A stretch of DNA of 64,000 nucleotides, taken from positions 62,001-126,000 of the forward strand of contig DASRBN010000021.1 of the NCBI GenBank assembly GCA_035653615.1, given 5' to 3'. Below are positions 9,575 through 17,235 of this stretch, in pieces. The position numbers and the translations under genes are program-made. How positions within the stretch are numbered: position 1 is the first letter of the stretch; every line of letters starts with the position of its first letter. A model generated the notes under the pieces. It saw only the letters and a program-made list of their open reading frames with translations. It had not been told where the DNA came from and did not search any database. Source of the stretch: Ktedonobacteraceae bacterium. Its GTDB lineage: Bacteria > Chloroflexota > Ktedonobacteria > Ktedonobacterales > Ktedonobacteraceae.

Positions 9575-10426
9575 ATGCCTCATCGCAGGTTATTCTTGTT
9601 TGCCAGCGGTCTCCTTCTGGTAGTGCTTCTTGCTGCTTGTGGTGGTTCCACAAACGCCAGTACTTCTAATAGTGCGAGCTCAACACCGACAACTGCGCCT
9701 ACGACCGCGCCCACCAGCGCCCCGGCTGCCATGATACAGACGGCGACAGTCACCGTGAAAGGTCAATCCATAACGGTCCTCACTGACGCCCAGGGCAAGA
9801 CGTTGTACTACTTTACTCCTGATATGCCCGGCAAAAGCGCCTGTACGGGCGGTTGTGCCCAGGCCTGGCCGCCGCTACTGTTTTCCGGCTCAGGGTCGCC
9901 TACCAGCGCCACTTCCTTGCCTGGAACATTAAGTGTTCTCAATGACGCAAATGGCAATCAGGTGGAGTACAGCGGCTACCTACTCTATACCTATTCGGGG
10001 GATACCGCTCCTGGTCAGGCCAACGGCCAGGGTCTGTTCGGCAAATGGTTCGTTGCCGAGCCTGATCTGGTTTCATATGTTGTCAGAGTGGCAACAGTCA
10101 CGGTGAAAGGTAAATCAGAGACGGTACTCGCCAATGCTCAGGGCATGACGTTGTACTACTTCACCCCTGATTCGGCGACTAACATTGCCTGTACCGGTGG
10201 GTGTGCTCAGGCCTGGCCTCCCTTGATCTTCAAAGGCTCAGGCTCTCCCGAAGGTGATGCACCTCTCTCTGGAAAACTGAGTACGGTCAATGGAGCAAAT
10301 GGTGTTCAGGTAGAATACAATGGACATCCGTTGTATACCTATTCGGGGGATACCGCTCCTGGTCAGGCCAACGGCCAGGGTCTGTTCGGCAAATGGTTCG
10401 TTGCCACGCCCAGTCTGGCAGCATAG
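9575..10426 (+). CDS. Lipoprotein with two tandem Lipoprotein_15 repeats
   Basis: A 283-aa predicted lipoprotein. The signal peptide ends in the lipobox LLAAC, so Cys should be lipidated, followed by a Ser/Thr/Ala-Pro linker. Two copies of a module of about 110 aa follow, each with TVTVKG, TLYYFTPD, ACTGGCAQAWPP and HPLYTYSGDTAPGQANGQG, which is the pattern of PF03640 (secreted repeat of unknown function). Each module has a CxxxC pair. I start at ATG 9575 with AAGGAGA 7 nt upstream, which restores a normal signal peptide; the longer frame from 9512 does not. Some relatives are linked to electron transfer at the surface, but no function is proven. Confidence 0.9.
   Translation: MPHRRLFLFASGLLLVVLLAACGGSTNASTSNSASSTPTTAPTTAPTSAPAAMIQTATVTVKGQSITVLTDAQGKTLYYFTPDMPGKSACTGGCAQAWPPLLFSGSGSPTSATSLPGTLSVLNDANGNQVEYSGYLLYTYSGDTAPGQANGQGLFGKWFVAEPDLVSYVVRVATVTVKGKSETVLANAQGMTLYYFTPDSATNIACTGGCAQAWPPLIFKGSGSPEGDAPLSGKLSTVNGANGVQVEYNGHPLYTYSGDTAPGQANGQGLFGKWFVATPSLAA
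9986..10405 (+). repeat. Intragenic 72-bp exact direct repeat
   Basis: Bases 9986-10057 recur without change at 10334-10405, exactly 348 nt (116 codons) later, in the two lipoprotein modules. The rest of the modules has diverged, so this end was recently copied or homogenised. Confidence 0.9.
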
Positions 10427-10430
10427 AAAA

Positions 10431-10472
10431 ATGGTCATTGCTGGCACATGCATATATGCCAGCAATGACCAT
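10431..10472. terminator. Bidirectional hairpin terminator
   Basis: Perfect 16-bp stem (10431-10446 with 10457-10472) and a 10-nt loop, flanked by AAAAA on the left, between the convergent lipoprotein and VIT1 genes. The A-tract makes it best for the leftward gene; stability alone may serve the rightward one. Confidence 0.75.
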
Positions 10473-10498
10473 CTTATTAGAAGTCAAGCCCGGCAAGC

Positions 10499-11182
10499 TC
10501 ATCCTCCATGCAAGAGGAAGCCCAGACCTACACCGGCCAGAGTGCCAATTGTGACAACGGCGAGAAACTCCAGTCCGGCCCGGATCGGCCCTTGAGAGGT
10601 ATAGCGGGCTTTGATCGCACCAAGCGCGAGCGCGGTAATGGCTGTCAGCCCATATGCCCACCATTGGACGAAAGGCAGGCTCAGGAATACTGGTATGGTG
10701 GGGATAAGCCCGCCGATTACAAAGGAGATTCCGACCTGCGCGCCCTGCGCCCACGGGTTGATTTTTGTATCTTCGACAACTCCCAATTCGTCATGCACCA
10801 TGGCTCTATGCCAGCGATCCTTATTCGCGGTGAGATGACCAACGACCTGGTGTAGCAGCGGGCCTGAGAAGCCTTTGTTGCGGTAGATATCACGCAGTTC
10901 CGCGCGCTCTTCTTCCGGCTCGTGTTCGATCTCAAAACGCTCAATCGCGATGCGCTTATCGAGTACCTGTTTTGCTGTACGGGCGGCCAGAAAGCCACCC
11001 AGGGCCATAGAAACGCCCCCTGCCAGCACCTCGCCCAGCACTACCAGCAGCAATCGCCCTGGCGCAACCTCGCTCACAGCCATAATAAACACAAGGGTGG
11101 TGACCAGCCCGTCGTTCAATCCGAAGACGATATCTCGCAGCCAGTCACCTCCATGTGGATGTTGTTCTGTATGCTGCTGCAT
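10499..11182 (-). CDS. VIT1/CCC1 family iron/manganese transporter
   Basis: A 227-aa membrane protein. The motif IVFGLNDGLVTTLVFIMAV at the first helix is typical of the VIT1/CCC1 family, followed by GGVSMALGGFLAARTAK (with its helix-breaking glycines) and two C-terminal helix pairs. Between them lies a charged loop with EHEPEEERAEL, the Glu-rich metal-binding region of VIT1. Such proteins move Fe(II) or Mn(II) out of the cytosol. ATG 11182 is chosen because GGAGGTGA sits 7 nt upstream; the longer frame from 11257 has no ribosome site. The next gene upstream is a cysteine-rich regulator, so an iron theme is possible. Confidence 0.9.
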   Translation of the reverse strand: MQQHTEQHPHGGDWLRDIVFGLNDGLVTTLVFIMAVSEVAPGRLLLVVLGEVLAGGVSMALGGFLAARTAKQVLDKRIAIERFEIEHEPEEERAELRDIYRNKGFSGPLLHQVVGHLTANKDRWHRAMVHDELGVVEDTKINPWAQGAQVGISFVIGGLIPTIPVFLSLPFVQWWAYGLTAITALALGAIKARYTSQGPIRAGLEFLAVVTIGTLAGVGLGFLLHGG

Positions 11183-11287
11183 CGCTACTTCACCTCCTTC
11201 AGGTATACGTATCCTATTGTAGCATAGCGTGTACAAGCCAGGAGATTCATATCGCAACCAGGAGATAATTCTTTAGTGATATCCTTA

Positions 11288-11929
11288 TCACGAGGGATTT
11301 GGTGCGTTGGCTACGATGAAGCAGCATTGAGGAGTTTCGCCGCCGGTGCATTGTTCGTGGATTGGCGTACCGACCAGCTCCGTAAGTAGGGCTTCGGCGA
11401 GACGGCAGACTTCGGGATGACCAGGTACTATAGCGGCAAGCGGACAACTATATCCGCGAATAGCATATGTTCCATCGCTCTCTTCGAGTTCTGCCAGGCC
11501 ACCGAGTTCATTGAGAATCTCAATGGCTATTTGCAGGCGCGCGTGCAGGTCTCCTGCCGGCACGTTCCATTGCGCAGCCAGGCGCCGGCCCGTTGTGCGC
11601 AGTAAGACTTCTACCTGTTCCGCGGACATATTTTCGCATAGAACCTCCAGCAGTTGCCGCATTACAACCCCGTATGCCCTGGGGAATAAATTTTCGGCAT
11701 CTGTTGTGAGGTCATAGACATAGGAGGGTTTGCCACTGCCGCGACGTACCCCTTGCTGGTGTACCAGCCCATCACGTTCAAGGGTAGCAAGATGCGCGCG
11801 CACCGCGTTATCAGTGAGTCGAAGCGCCTGCGCAAGTTCCTCTACTGTGCGGCTCTCGCGACGAAGCAGTAGAATGATCTGTCCGCGTGTGCTTGCGAAA
11901 AAGCGTTGATTCCAGTGCTGTTGAGACAT
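11288..11929 (-). CDS. SufR-like winged-helix regulator with C-terminal cysteine cluster
   Basis: A 213-aa regulator. Residues 13-70 form a DeoR/ArsR-type winged helix (RTVEELAQALRLTDNAVRAHLATLERDGLV). The C-terminus has a Cys-x12-Cys pair (CPLAAIVPGHPEVC), then Cys after 18 residues and a Cys-Cys near the end. This resembles SufR, which uses C-terminal cysteines to hold a [4Fe-4S] cluster and represses suf genes. No suf genes are in the window. It is divergent from the DUF2231-Rieske gene and shares its promoter region, where a perfect inverted repeat overlaps both -35 boxes, so it probably controls itself and that gene. Confidence 0.82.
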   Translation of the reverse strand: MSQQHWNQRFFASTRGQIILLLRRESRTVEELAQALRLTDNAVRAHLATLERDGLVHQQGVRRGSGKPSYVYDLTTDAENLFPRAYGVVMRQLLEVLCENMSAEQVEVLLRTTGRRLAAQWNVPAGDLHARLQIAIEILNELGGLAELEESDGTYAIRGYSCPLAAIVPGHPEVCRLAEALLTELVGTPIHEQCTGGETPQCCFIVANAPNPS

Positions 11930-11951
11930 ACATTCCTCCGATCCTGCTGCC

Positions 11952-12027
11952 AGTATACCCGACGCGCTGTTGTTTTGTCAAGAAAGTCAAATAAATCATT
12001 GACTTTCTGTGATAAATATGGTATACG
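11952..12027. promoter_or_regulatory. Divergent promoters with shared operator
   Basis: Leftward: TTGACA (11981-11976), 18-nt spacer, TATACT (11957-11952) for the SufR-like gene. Rightward: TTGACT (11999-12004), 17-nt spacer, TATACG (12022-12027) for the DUF2231-Rieske gene. A perfect inverted repeat, AGAAAGTCAA (11981-11990) and TTGACTTTCT (11999-12008) with an 8-nt centre, overlaps both -35 boxes. That geometry is a textbook operator for a regulator that represses both directions. Confidence 0.8.
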
Positions 12028-12101
12028 AACATGTAGGAATTGCTTGACGCAAGGAAGCGCTATTTCTGATCCGATTTTTATTGATAGAAGGAGTGTTTCT
12101 C

Positions 12102-13013
12102 ATGTCTGAGACGCCGACCCCTGTTTCTGTACCTGAATCTTCTGCTCCCCGGCAGCCTTTTGCGGAGCGATTCAGTGATTCACTACAACATCTCATCCAG
12201 GTTGTAGTTGGTTCCCAGCGCAAGCCGCCGCGGCGCTTGAAAAGTTTCCTAAATGGCACCTGGTTTGGGCATCCCCTGCATCCTGTTATCACTGATGTAC
12301 CCGTTGTAGCCTGGATACTGGCAGCTGTCTTTGATATCATCTGGTTGATCTCTCCGGCCAGCAATACCTGGGCAGCATATGGAGCTTTTGTTGCTGTTAT
12401 TACCGGCCTGTTGGGTGCGCTTGGAGCAATCGCGACCGGATTGACCGATTGGAGCGATACCTATGGTTCTGAGCGACGCATTGGTCTGAATCATGCCATC
12501 TTCAATGCAATCGCAACTATTCTCTATCTCATTTCGTTTGTGCTGCGGCTGCTGGCCGGTCCGGGTGATACTATTGCCTCGGCCATTCCTGGCTTCGTTG
12601 GGCTGGTCAGCCTGATCTACGCGGCCTATCTTGGCGGTGAGATGGTTTTTTCGAAAGGAACCGGTGTCAATCATACGGCCTGGGAGGTGGGAAGCGAGGA
12701 CTATGAAGCGGTGCTACCGCTTGCAAGCGTCGAGGAGAACAGGCTGTACCGGGTGATGGTGGCAGGCACTGCGGTTGTGCTGCTGCGTCGTGGGACGCAG
12801 TTATCCGCCATTTCCGCGACATGCCCGCATGCTGGTGGTCCGCTGGATGAAGGAACTTTGGACGGCGATGTTGTGGAATGCCCCTGGCACGGTTCGCGCT
12901 TTTGCATGCGTGATGGTCGTGTGCTGACCGGCCCGGCGACTGTGAATGCCCCTCGTTACGATGTGCGTGTTCGTGACGGTCAGATCGAGATCAAACGCAG
13001 TGGCGATCATTAA
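12102..13013 (+). CDS. DUF2231 membrane domain fused to Rieske [2Fe-2S] domain
   Basis: A 303-aa protein. After a short N-terminus, residues about 45-190 form a four-helix membrane domain starting GTWFGHPLHPVITDVPV, the DUF2231 signature with its His residues. The C-terminal 100 residues are a Rieske ferredoxin domain: CPHAGGPLDEG and CPWHGSRF give the two Cys-x-His and Cys-x2-His ligand pairs. It should be a membrane-bound electron-transfer protein, with partner unknown. ATG 12102 with GAAGGAG upstream is preferred to TTG 12081. The SufR-like regulator next door, itself a likely Fe-S sensor, suggests expression tied to Fe-S or redox state. Confidence 0.9.
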   Translation: MSETPTPVSVPESSAPRQPFAERFSDSLQHLIQVVVGSQRKPPRRLKSFLNGTWFGHPLHPVITDVPVVAWILAAVFDIIWLISPASNTWAAYGAFVAVITGLLGALGAIATGLTDWSDTYGSERRIGLNHAIFNAIATILYLISFVLRLLAGPGDTIASAIPGFVGLVSLIYAAYLGGEMVFSKGTGVNHTAWEVGSEDYEAVLPLASVEENRLYRVMVAGTAVVLLRRGTQLSAISATCPHAGGPLDEGTLDGDVVECPWHGSRFCMRDGRVLTGPATVNAPRYDVRVRDGQIEIKRSGDH

Positions 13014-13051
13014 GGAAGAAACAGAGATAGATACAACGAGGGAGAAACGTC

Positions 13052-13717
13052 TTGTTTTACCAGAAGAGCGATGAGAGACGGAATGAGGATGAGGCGAATC
13101 TTCATTGGTCTTTGGAACTGAATCGCCGCGTTATTTCGCGCGAGCAAATGCGCACGTTTGAGGGTTATATCAGTGAGATATTCGCTGCGTTTGGTTTAGA
13201 CCTGAACACCTCAGCAACCGAAGAAACGCCACAACGCTTTCTTCAGGCGCTGTTCGATGCAACGCAGGGATACGATGGCGATCCAAAACTGCTCAAGGTA
13301 TTCGATACAGAGTACCGTGGTGATTCGGACCATCGCCTGGGCCAGGTAATTGAAGGGCCTATACCATTCTTTGCTTTATGTGAGCATCACGGGCTGCCAT
13401 TTCATGGGCATGCCTACATTGGCTATATTCCTCACGAACATATTATTGGTATTTCCAAGCTAACGCGGCTCGTGCGGCTCTTTGCCAGGCGCTTTACGGT
13501 GCAGGAACGGTTGGGTGAGCAGATTGTCACGGCTTTCGATGCGATGCTTCAACCACGTGGCGTGGCAGTCTACCTTGAAGCCCATCATCTCTGCGTCGAG
13601 ATGCGAGGAGTGAGTGAGACGAGTTCTCTTACACATGCGACGTTCTGGCGTGGTGAGTACGAGCGCAACGCTTCGCTGCGCGTTGAATTCTTGCTCGCGT
13701 GCAGTGCTGATACATAG
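13052..13717 (+). CDS. folE: GTP cyclohydrolase I
   Basis: A 221-aa FolE. It converts GTP to 7,8-dihydroneopterin triphosphate, the first step of folate (and other pterin/deazapurine) synthesis. Zinc ligands are visible in FALCEHHGLPFHG and later AHHLCVEMRGV; GISKLTRLVRLFARRFTVQERL is the conserved substrate and oligomer region. TEETPQRF is the family's TPxR motif. The start is TTG at 13052 with GAGGGAG about 10 nt upstream; no better ATG exists before the conserved region. It follows the Rieske gene by 38 nt and may share its transcript. A queuosine-salvage gene is at 35.7 kb, but the other queuosine or folate genes are not in this window. Confidence 0.95.
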   Translation: MFYQKSDERRNEDEANLHWSLELNRRVISREQMRTFEGYISEIFAAFGLDLNTSATEETPQRFLQALFDATQGYDGDPKLLKVFDTEYRGDSDHRLGQVIEGPIPFFALCEHHGLPFHGHAYIGYIPHEHIIGISKLTRLVRLFARRFTVQERLGEQIVTAFDAMLQPRGVAVYLEAHHLCVEMRGVSETSSLTHATFWRGEYERNASLRVEFLLACSADT

Positions 13718-13964
13718 GGATAGCGAGTGTTGGAGCGTTGTAACCACTAGCACAATCCCCCAAAATGTGCTATATTGTATATACATCGACAATACTCGCT
13801 TGCCTCTTTGTCGATCAGTATGAGCAGAGCTGCTCCTGGGCGATGATGCGCGTTCTCGTAGTGTTACCGTGTTGTCGTGGTTTCCCCGATGTTGCTGGCC
13901 ACCAAGATACGGCTGTCCCTTATGTTTCAATACTGACCGTCAGCACAAACCAGGAGGATACCTT

Positions 13965-14189
13965 ATGTCTTACAATGAATTTCGCAGTCCTGTTTCTATC
14001 GATTCAGCCCCGCGTGGCAGTCGTTGTGAGTGGTGCGGAAAGCCAGCCGAGGTGCAATTAACAGCTATCGGTGGAACGTCCCATAACGAAAGTGGGCTCT
14101 TCTGCCGTTCTTGTGGCGAAGATTTTTCTCGCGCCGTCATAAGCGCTTCAAAGCAGACCAGGACGTCTGCTGCACAGCTACAAGCCTGA
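13965..14189 (+). CDS. Small zinc-ribbon protein
   Basis: A 74-aa protein with two CxxC knuckles: CEWCGKPAEVQL and, about 25 residues later, FCRSCGEDF. This treble-clef or zinc-ribbon layout suggests one bound zinc. The tail is Ser/Thr/Ala-rich. No catalytic feature is seen and no specific family is recognised. ATG 13965 follows a perfect AGGAGG at 13952-13957; longer in-frame starts upstream lack this. It is probably its own transcription unit, as about 250 nt separate it from folE and a strong terminator follows. Confidence 0.75.
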   Translation: MSYNEFRSPVSIDSAPRGSRCEWCGKPAEVQLTAIGGTSHNESGLFCRSCGEDFSRAVISASKQTRTSAAQLQA

Positions 14190-14210
14190 TGAAGTAAATA
14201 AAGGATCAAC

Positions 14211-14251
14211 AAAAGAGAACAGGATGCCGAACTGGAACCCTGTTCTCTTTT
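14211..14251 (+). terminator. Intrinsic terminator
   Basis: GAGAACAGG (14215-14223) pairs with CCTGTTCTC (14239-14247), extended by AAAA/TTTT, and is followed by a run of T. It ends the zinc-ribbon gene, and the A-tract on the other side may also serve korB. Confidence 0.85.
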
Positions 14252-14278
14252 TTCGCCTTCTTTATGCAGGCTCATGCG

Positions 14279-15124
14279 TTATGCATAACGCGCCATATAC
14301 TTTTCGATATCGAACTCTTTGGCCTGCGCCTGTAGCTGTTGAGCTGCCTGATCCATCGTTTGCCGCTCATCCTGGTAGAACAGGCCCACGAATGGTTTCT
14401 CCGTCTCCATGGCCAGTTCCATTGCCTTGAAGCGATTATGCGTATCATGGTCGGCAGGAATGGGCGTCACGTTCGCTTTCCATACATCCATTGTATTATA
14501 GAACGTGGGGCATGGGCTGAGCGCGTGAATAAACGAGAAGCCATGATGGTTAATGCCTTGCTCGATCAGCGCGGCCAGTTCCTTTGGCTTGGAAGAAAAT
14601 CCTCGCGCTACAAAACTGACGTTCAGGCTGAGCGCGGTCGCGATTGGATTGAACTGCGATGCCAGCAGGCCATAGGGGGTTGACTTGGTGGTATGCCCGG
14701 TTGGGGAGGTTGGCGATGTCTGCCCTTTTGTCAACCCATAGATTTCATTATCCATCACTACCACTGTAATATCGATATTGCGCAAGGCGGCATGTATCAG
14801 GTGACCAGCGCCGATGCTGAAGAGATCGCCATCGCCGCCGACCGCTACAACCGTCAGGTCGGGACGCGCCATTTTCAGCCCTTGCGCCAGGGGCAGGGCA
14901 CGACCATGCACTGTATGAAAGCCAAAGGTCTTGACAAAATGCGGCAAACGGCTCGAGCAGCCGATACCCGATATCACAACCGTCTCATCGGGTGGCAATT
15001 TGAGGGTCGCCAGGGTATTATAGACCGAATTCAAGACGCCGAAGTCGCCGCACCCTGGACACCAGGTAGGCTTCACCTCACTTTTAAAATCTTTGGGAGT
15101 AAGAGTCACTGTTGATTGAGCCAC
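14279..15124 (-). CDS. korB: 2-oxoacid:ferredoxin oxidoreductase, beta subunit
   Basis: A 281-aa thiamine-diphosphate subunit of a KorAB-type enzyme. It shows WCPGCGDFG (Fe-S cysteines), the TPP motif GGDGDLFSIGAGH and MDNEIYGLTKGQTSPTSP. With the alpha subunit it decarboxylates a 2-oxoacid such as 2-oxoglutarate or pyruvate to the acyl-CoA and passes electrons to ferredoxin. The start is GTG 15124 behind GGAGG, overlapping the intergenic 2 nt after korA, so translation is tightly coupled. There is no separate ferredoxin-like delta subunit, which is usual for the two-subunit aerobic type. Confidence 0.94.
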   Translation of the reverse strand: MAQSTVTLTPKDFKSEVKPTWCPGCGDFGVLNSVYNTLATLKLPPDETVVISGIGCSSRLPHFVKTFGFHTVHGRALPLAQGLKMARPDLTVVAVGGDGDLFSIGAGHLIHAALRNIDITVVVMDNEIYGLTKGQTSPTSPTGHTTKSTPYGLLASQFNPIATALSLNVSFVARGFSSKPKELAALIEQGINHHGFSFIHALSPCPTFYNTMDVWKANVTPIPADHDTHNRFKAMELAMETEKPFVGLFYQDERQTMDQAAQQLQAQAKEFDIEKYMARYA

Positions 15125-15126
15125 GA

Positions 15127-16911
15127 TTAGCGAACCTCCTCTATTGCCTGCAAAATTTCGCCGGCAGTAAATGGAATACCTCCAAATTTATTGACACGGA
15201 TGGGCTGTAAACCATATTTCGCACCCAGCAAATTGGCCAGTTGCCCAGAATAGTTACATTCAGGTACAATTACGGTCTTCACTGAGCTGATAAACTCTCG
15301 TATGGCCCGGTCGGGTAGCGGTGAGAGAATCTTGGGATGCAAAGCCGCTACTTTGTAGCCCCTGGCCCGTGCCCGGTCAACCGCCTCTTGAATCGTGCCC
15401 TCCGTCGAGCCCCAGCCGATGATCCCGATAGTAGCATCCGCGTCACCGTAGCGCTGCGGCTGCGGCAACTCTTCCGCGGCAGTTTCGAGCTTGCGGAACC
15501 TTTTCTGCATCATCGCGGTATGATCTTCCGGCTCGTAGTCGGGGTGCCCATGCTGGTCATGCTCCAGACCGGTTGCGACATAGGTAGGTACGCCATGTCC
15601 GGGCGTTGTGATAGGAGAGATGCCGCTTGTGGTATAGGCGTAGCGGGCATATTCATGCTCTTCCGCCACCACTTCAGCCAGGTCGCCGATATTTGCTGCA
15701 TGACCATTGTGTCCATTGCCGTTTGCCCCATTGGCTTTCACCTGCACGCGCTCAACGATCTCCATTGGCTTGAAGACGCTGCGATCAACGCTTTCCACAC
15801 GCGCTGTCAAGGACTGGTCCGTGAGGAAAATGACGGGCATCTGGTAGCGCTCTGCCATATTAAAGGCCTGTATTATCAGTCGATAGCAGTCCGCAACATC
15901 GGCGGGAGCCACTATCATGCGCGGGGTATCACCGTGGCTTGCGCTAAGGGCGAAGCTCAAATCCGACTGCTCCATCTTCGTCGGCATGCCGGTGCTGGGG
16001 CCTGCGCGCTGGGCGTCGACGACCACGGCCGGTAGCTCAGCCATCGAAGAGAGTCCAATCAACTCGGCCATCAATGAAAGGCCTGGACCAGAGGTTGCAG
16101 TCATGGCGCGTTTTCCGCCGAACGAGGCGCCGAGTACTGATGCCAGGGCTGCCATCTCGTCTTCCGCCTGCAGGAAAGTTCCTCCTACCTGCGGCAATTC
16201 CTTGGCCATTGCTTCCATAATATCGCTGGCCGGCGTGATCGGATATCCGGCAAAGAAAGCGCATTTCGCCGCCAGCGCGCCGGCGACAACTGCCTGGTTC
16301 CCGTTGAGTACCACCTGGTCAGCCTTCTCTACCGCGCCTAAACGGTACGGGTCACGTTTGGTCACATGTTCTTCTACATACTTCTTCGCAATATCCAGGG
16401 CCAGCATATTCTTTTCCATCAAGATGGGATTGGATTTGCGCGACCGCGAGAGCTTGGACTCCACGACCTGGACGATTGCCTCGAGGGGTGGGCCAAATAA
16501 AGCGGAGATGGTGCCAAGCATGACCATATTTTTCGTCTGGAAAAGCTGTACTTCTTTGCGGGCTATCTCATTGAAAGGAACTGCATAGGTGATCAAATTA
16601 TCTGCGTCGGGTGTGAAATCAGAAGGGTCATAGATGAGAACGCCACCGGGACGCAGGTCTTTTCTATTGCGATCATACGCCTCTTCATTCAAACAAATCA
16701 GTACATCGGCATAATCACCCATTGACTTCACGGGTTCGTCACTGATTCGCACCTGAAACAAACAAGGTCCGCCGAGAATTTCGGCAGGGAAGGTGCGGAA
16801 GGTATACACATGATACCCCCAGCGCGCGGAGGCCAACGCGAGGATATCGCCACCGGAAATGGTTCCTTCGCCCGATTCGCCTCCAATTCGGATCGTCACT
16901 TCATTCGCCAT
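15127..16911 (-). CDS. korA: 2-oxoacid:ferredoxin oxidoreductase, fused gamma-alpha subunit
   Basis: A 594-aa fusion. Residues 1-190 are the gamma domain (GGESGEGTISGGDILALA, PAEILGGPC); from about 205 the alpha domain follows with GYPITPASDIMEAMA, QAEDEMAALASVLGASFGGKR and SGPGLSLMAE. A linker near residues 390-465 is rich in Gly, Asn and His (NGANGNGHNGH). The second pyrimidine-binding-like domain carries IGWGSTEGTIQEAVDRA. Together with korB it forms the TPP-dependent oxidoreductase. ATG 16911 follows GGGGGC. Only 2 nt separate the genes. Substrate (2-oxoglutarate versus pyruvate) cannot be fixed from motifs; I use korA by family convention. Confidence 0.94.
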   Translation of the reverse strand: MANEVTIRIGGESGEGTISGGDILALASARWGYHVYTFRTFPAEILGGPCLFQVRISDEPVKSMGDYADVLICLNEEAYDRNRKDLRPGGVLIYDPSDFTPDADNLITYAVPFNEIARKEVQLFQTKNMVMLGTISALFGPPLEAIVQVVESKLSRSRKSNPILMEKNMLALDIAKKYVEEHVTKRDPYRLGAVEKADQVVLNGNQAVVAGALAAKCAFFAGYPITPASDIMEAMAKELPQVGGTFLQAEDEMAALASVLGASFGGKRAMTATSGPGLSLMAELIGLSSMAELPAVVVDAQRAGPSTGMPTKMEQSDLSFALSASHGDTPRMIVAPADVADCYRLIIQAFNMAERYQMPVIFLTDQSLTARVESVDRSVFKPMEIVERVQVKANGANGNGHNGHAANIGDLAEVVAEEHEYARYAYTTSGISPITTPGHGVPTYVATGLEHDQHGHPDYEPEDHTAMMQKRFRKLETAAEELPQPQRYGDADATIGIIGWGSTEGTIQEAVDRARARGYKVAALHPKILSPLPDRAIREFISSVKTVIVPECNYSGQLANLLGAKYGLQPIRVNKFGGIPFTAGEILQAIEEVR

Positions 16912-17195
16912 CGAATGCCCCCTTACAGGAAAATTTTCGACCGCGCCATCCGTGATAAAGAAAGTGGCGCGGCCTTTTACTGTTCATCTGAACGTTTCGT
17001 ATCTGCTCCAGAGTATCTTAATGGTGTGGAATGTTCCAGCATCTTAATAACAGGAGAAACATACCCTACTTTAAACTGACTTCTATTATATCATACTTCA
17101 CACGTTACGGTACAAGCATTTCCACCGGCTTCTAGCAATAGGATGAAACTGAAAAGGGATTTGCCGGTGTCTCCAAAAAAACGTCGTAAAGGCTC

Positions 17196-17224
17196 TTCCC
17201 AATTTGCGGTAACTATGCTACAAT
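17196..17224 (+). promoter_or_regulatory. Probable tRNA promoter
   Basis: TTCCCA (17196-17201), a 17-nt spacer and TACAAT (17219-17224) lie so that transcription would begin just before the tRNA 5' end at 17236. The -35 matches 4 of 6 consensus bases. Confidence 0.5.
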
Positions 17225-17235
17225 ACGTTCCACGA

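Noticed and set aside
11288-11929. Plain ArsR metal repressor
   Set aside because: The C-terminal Cys-x12-Cys and later cysteines match SufR-like regulators better than the ArsR metal sites.
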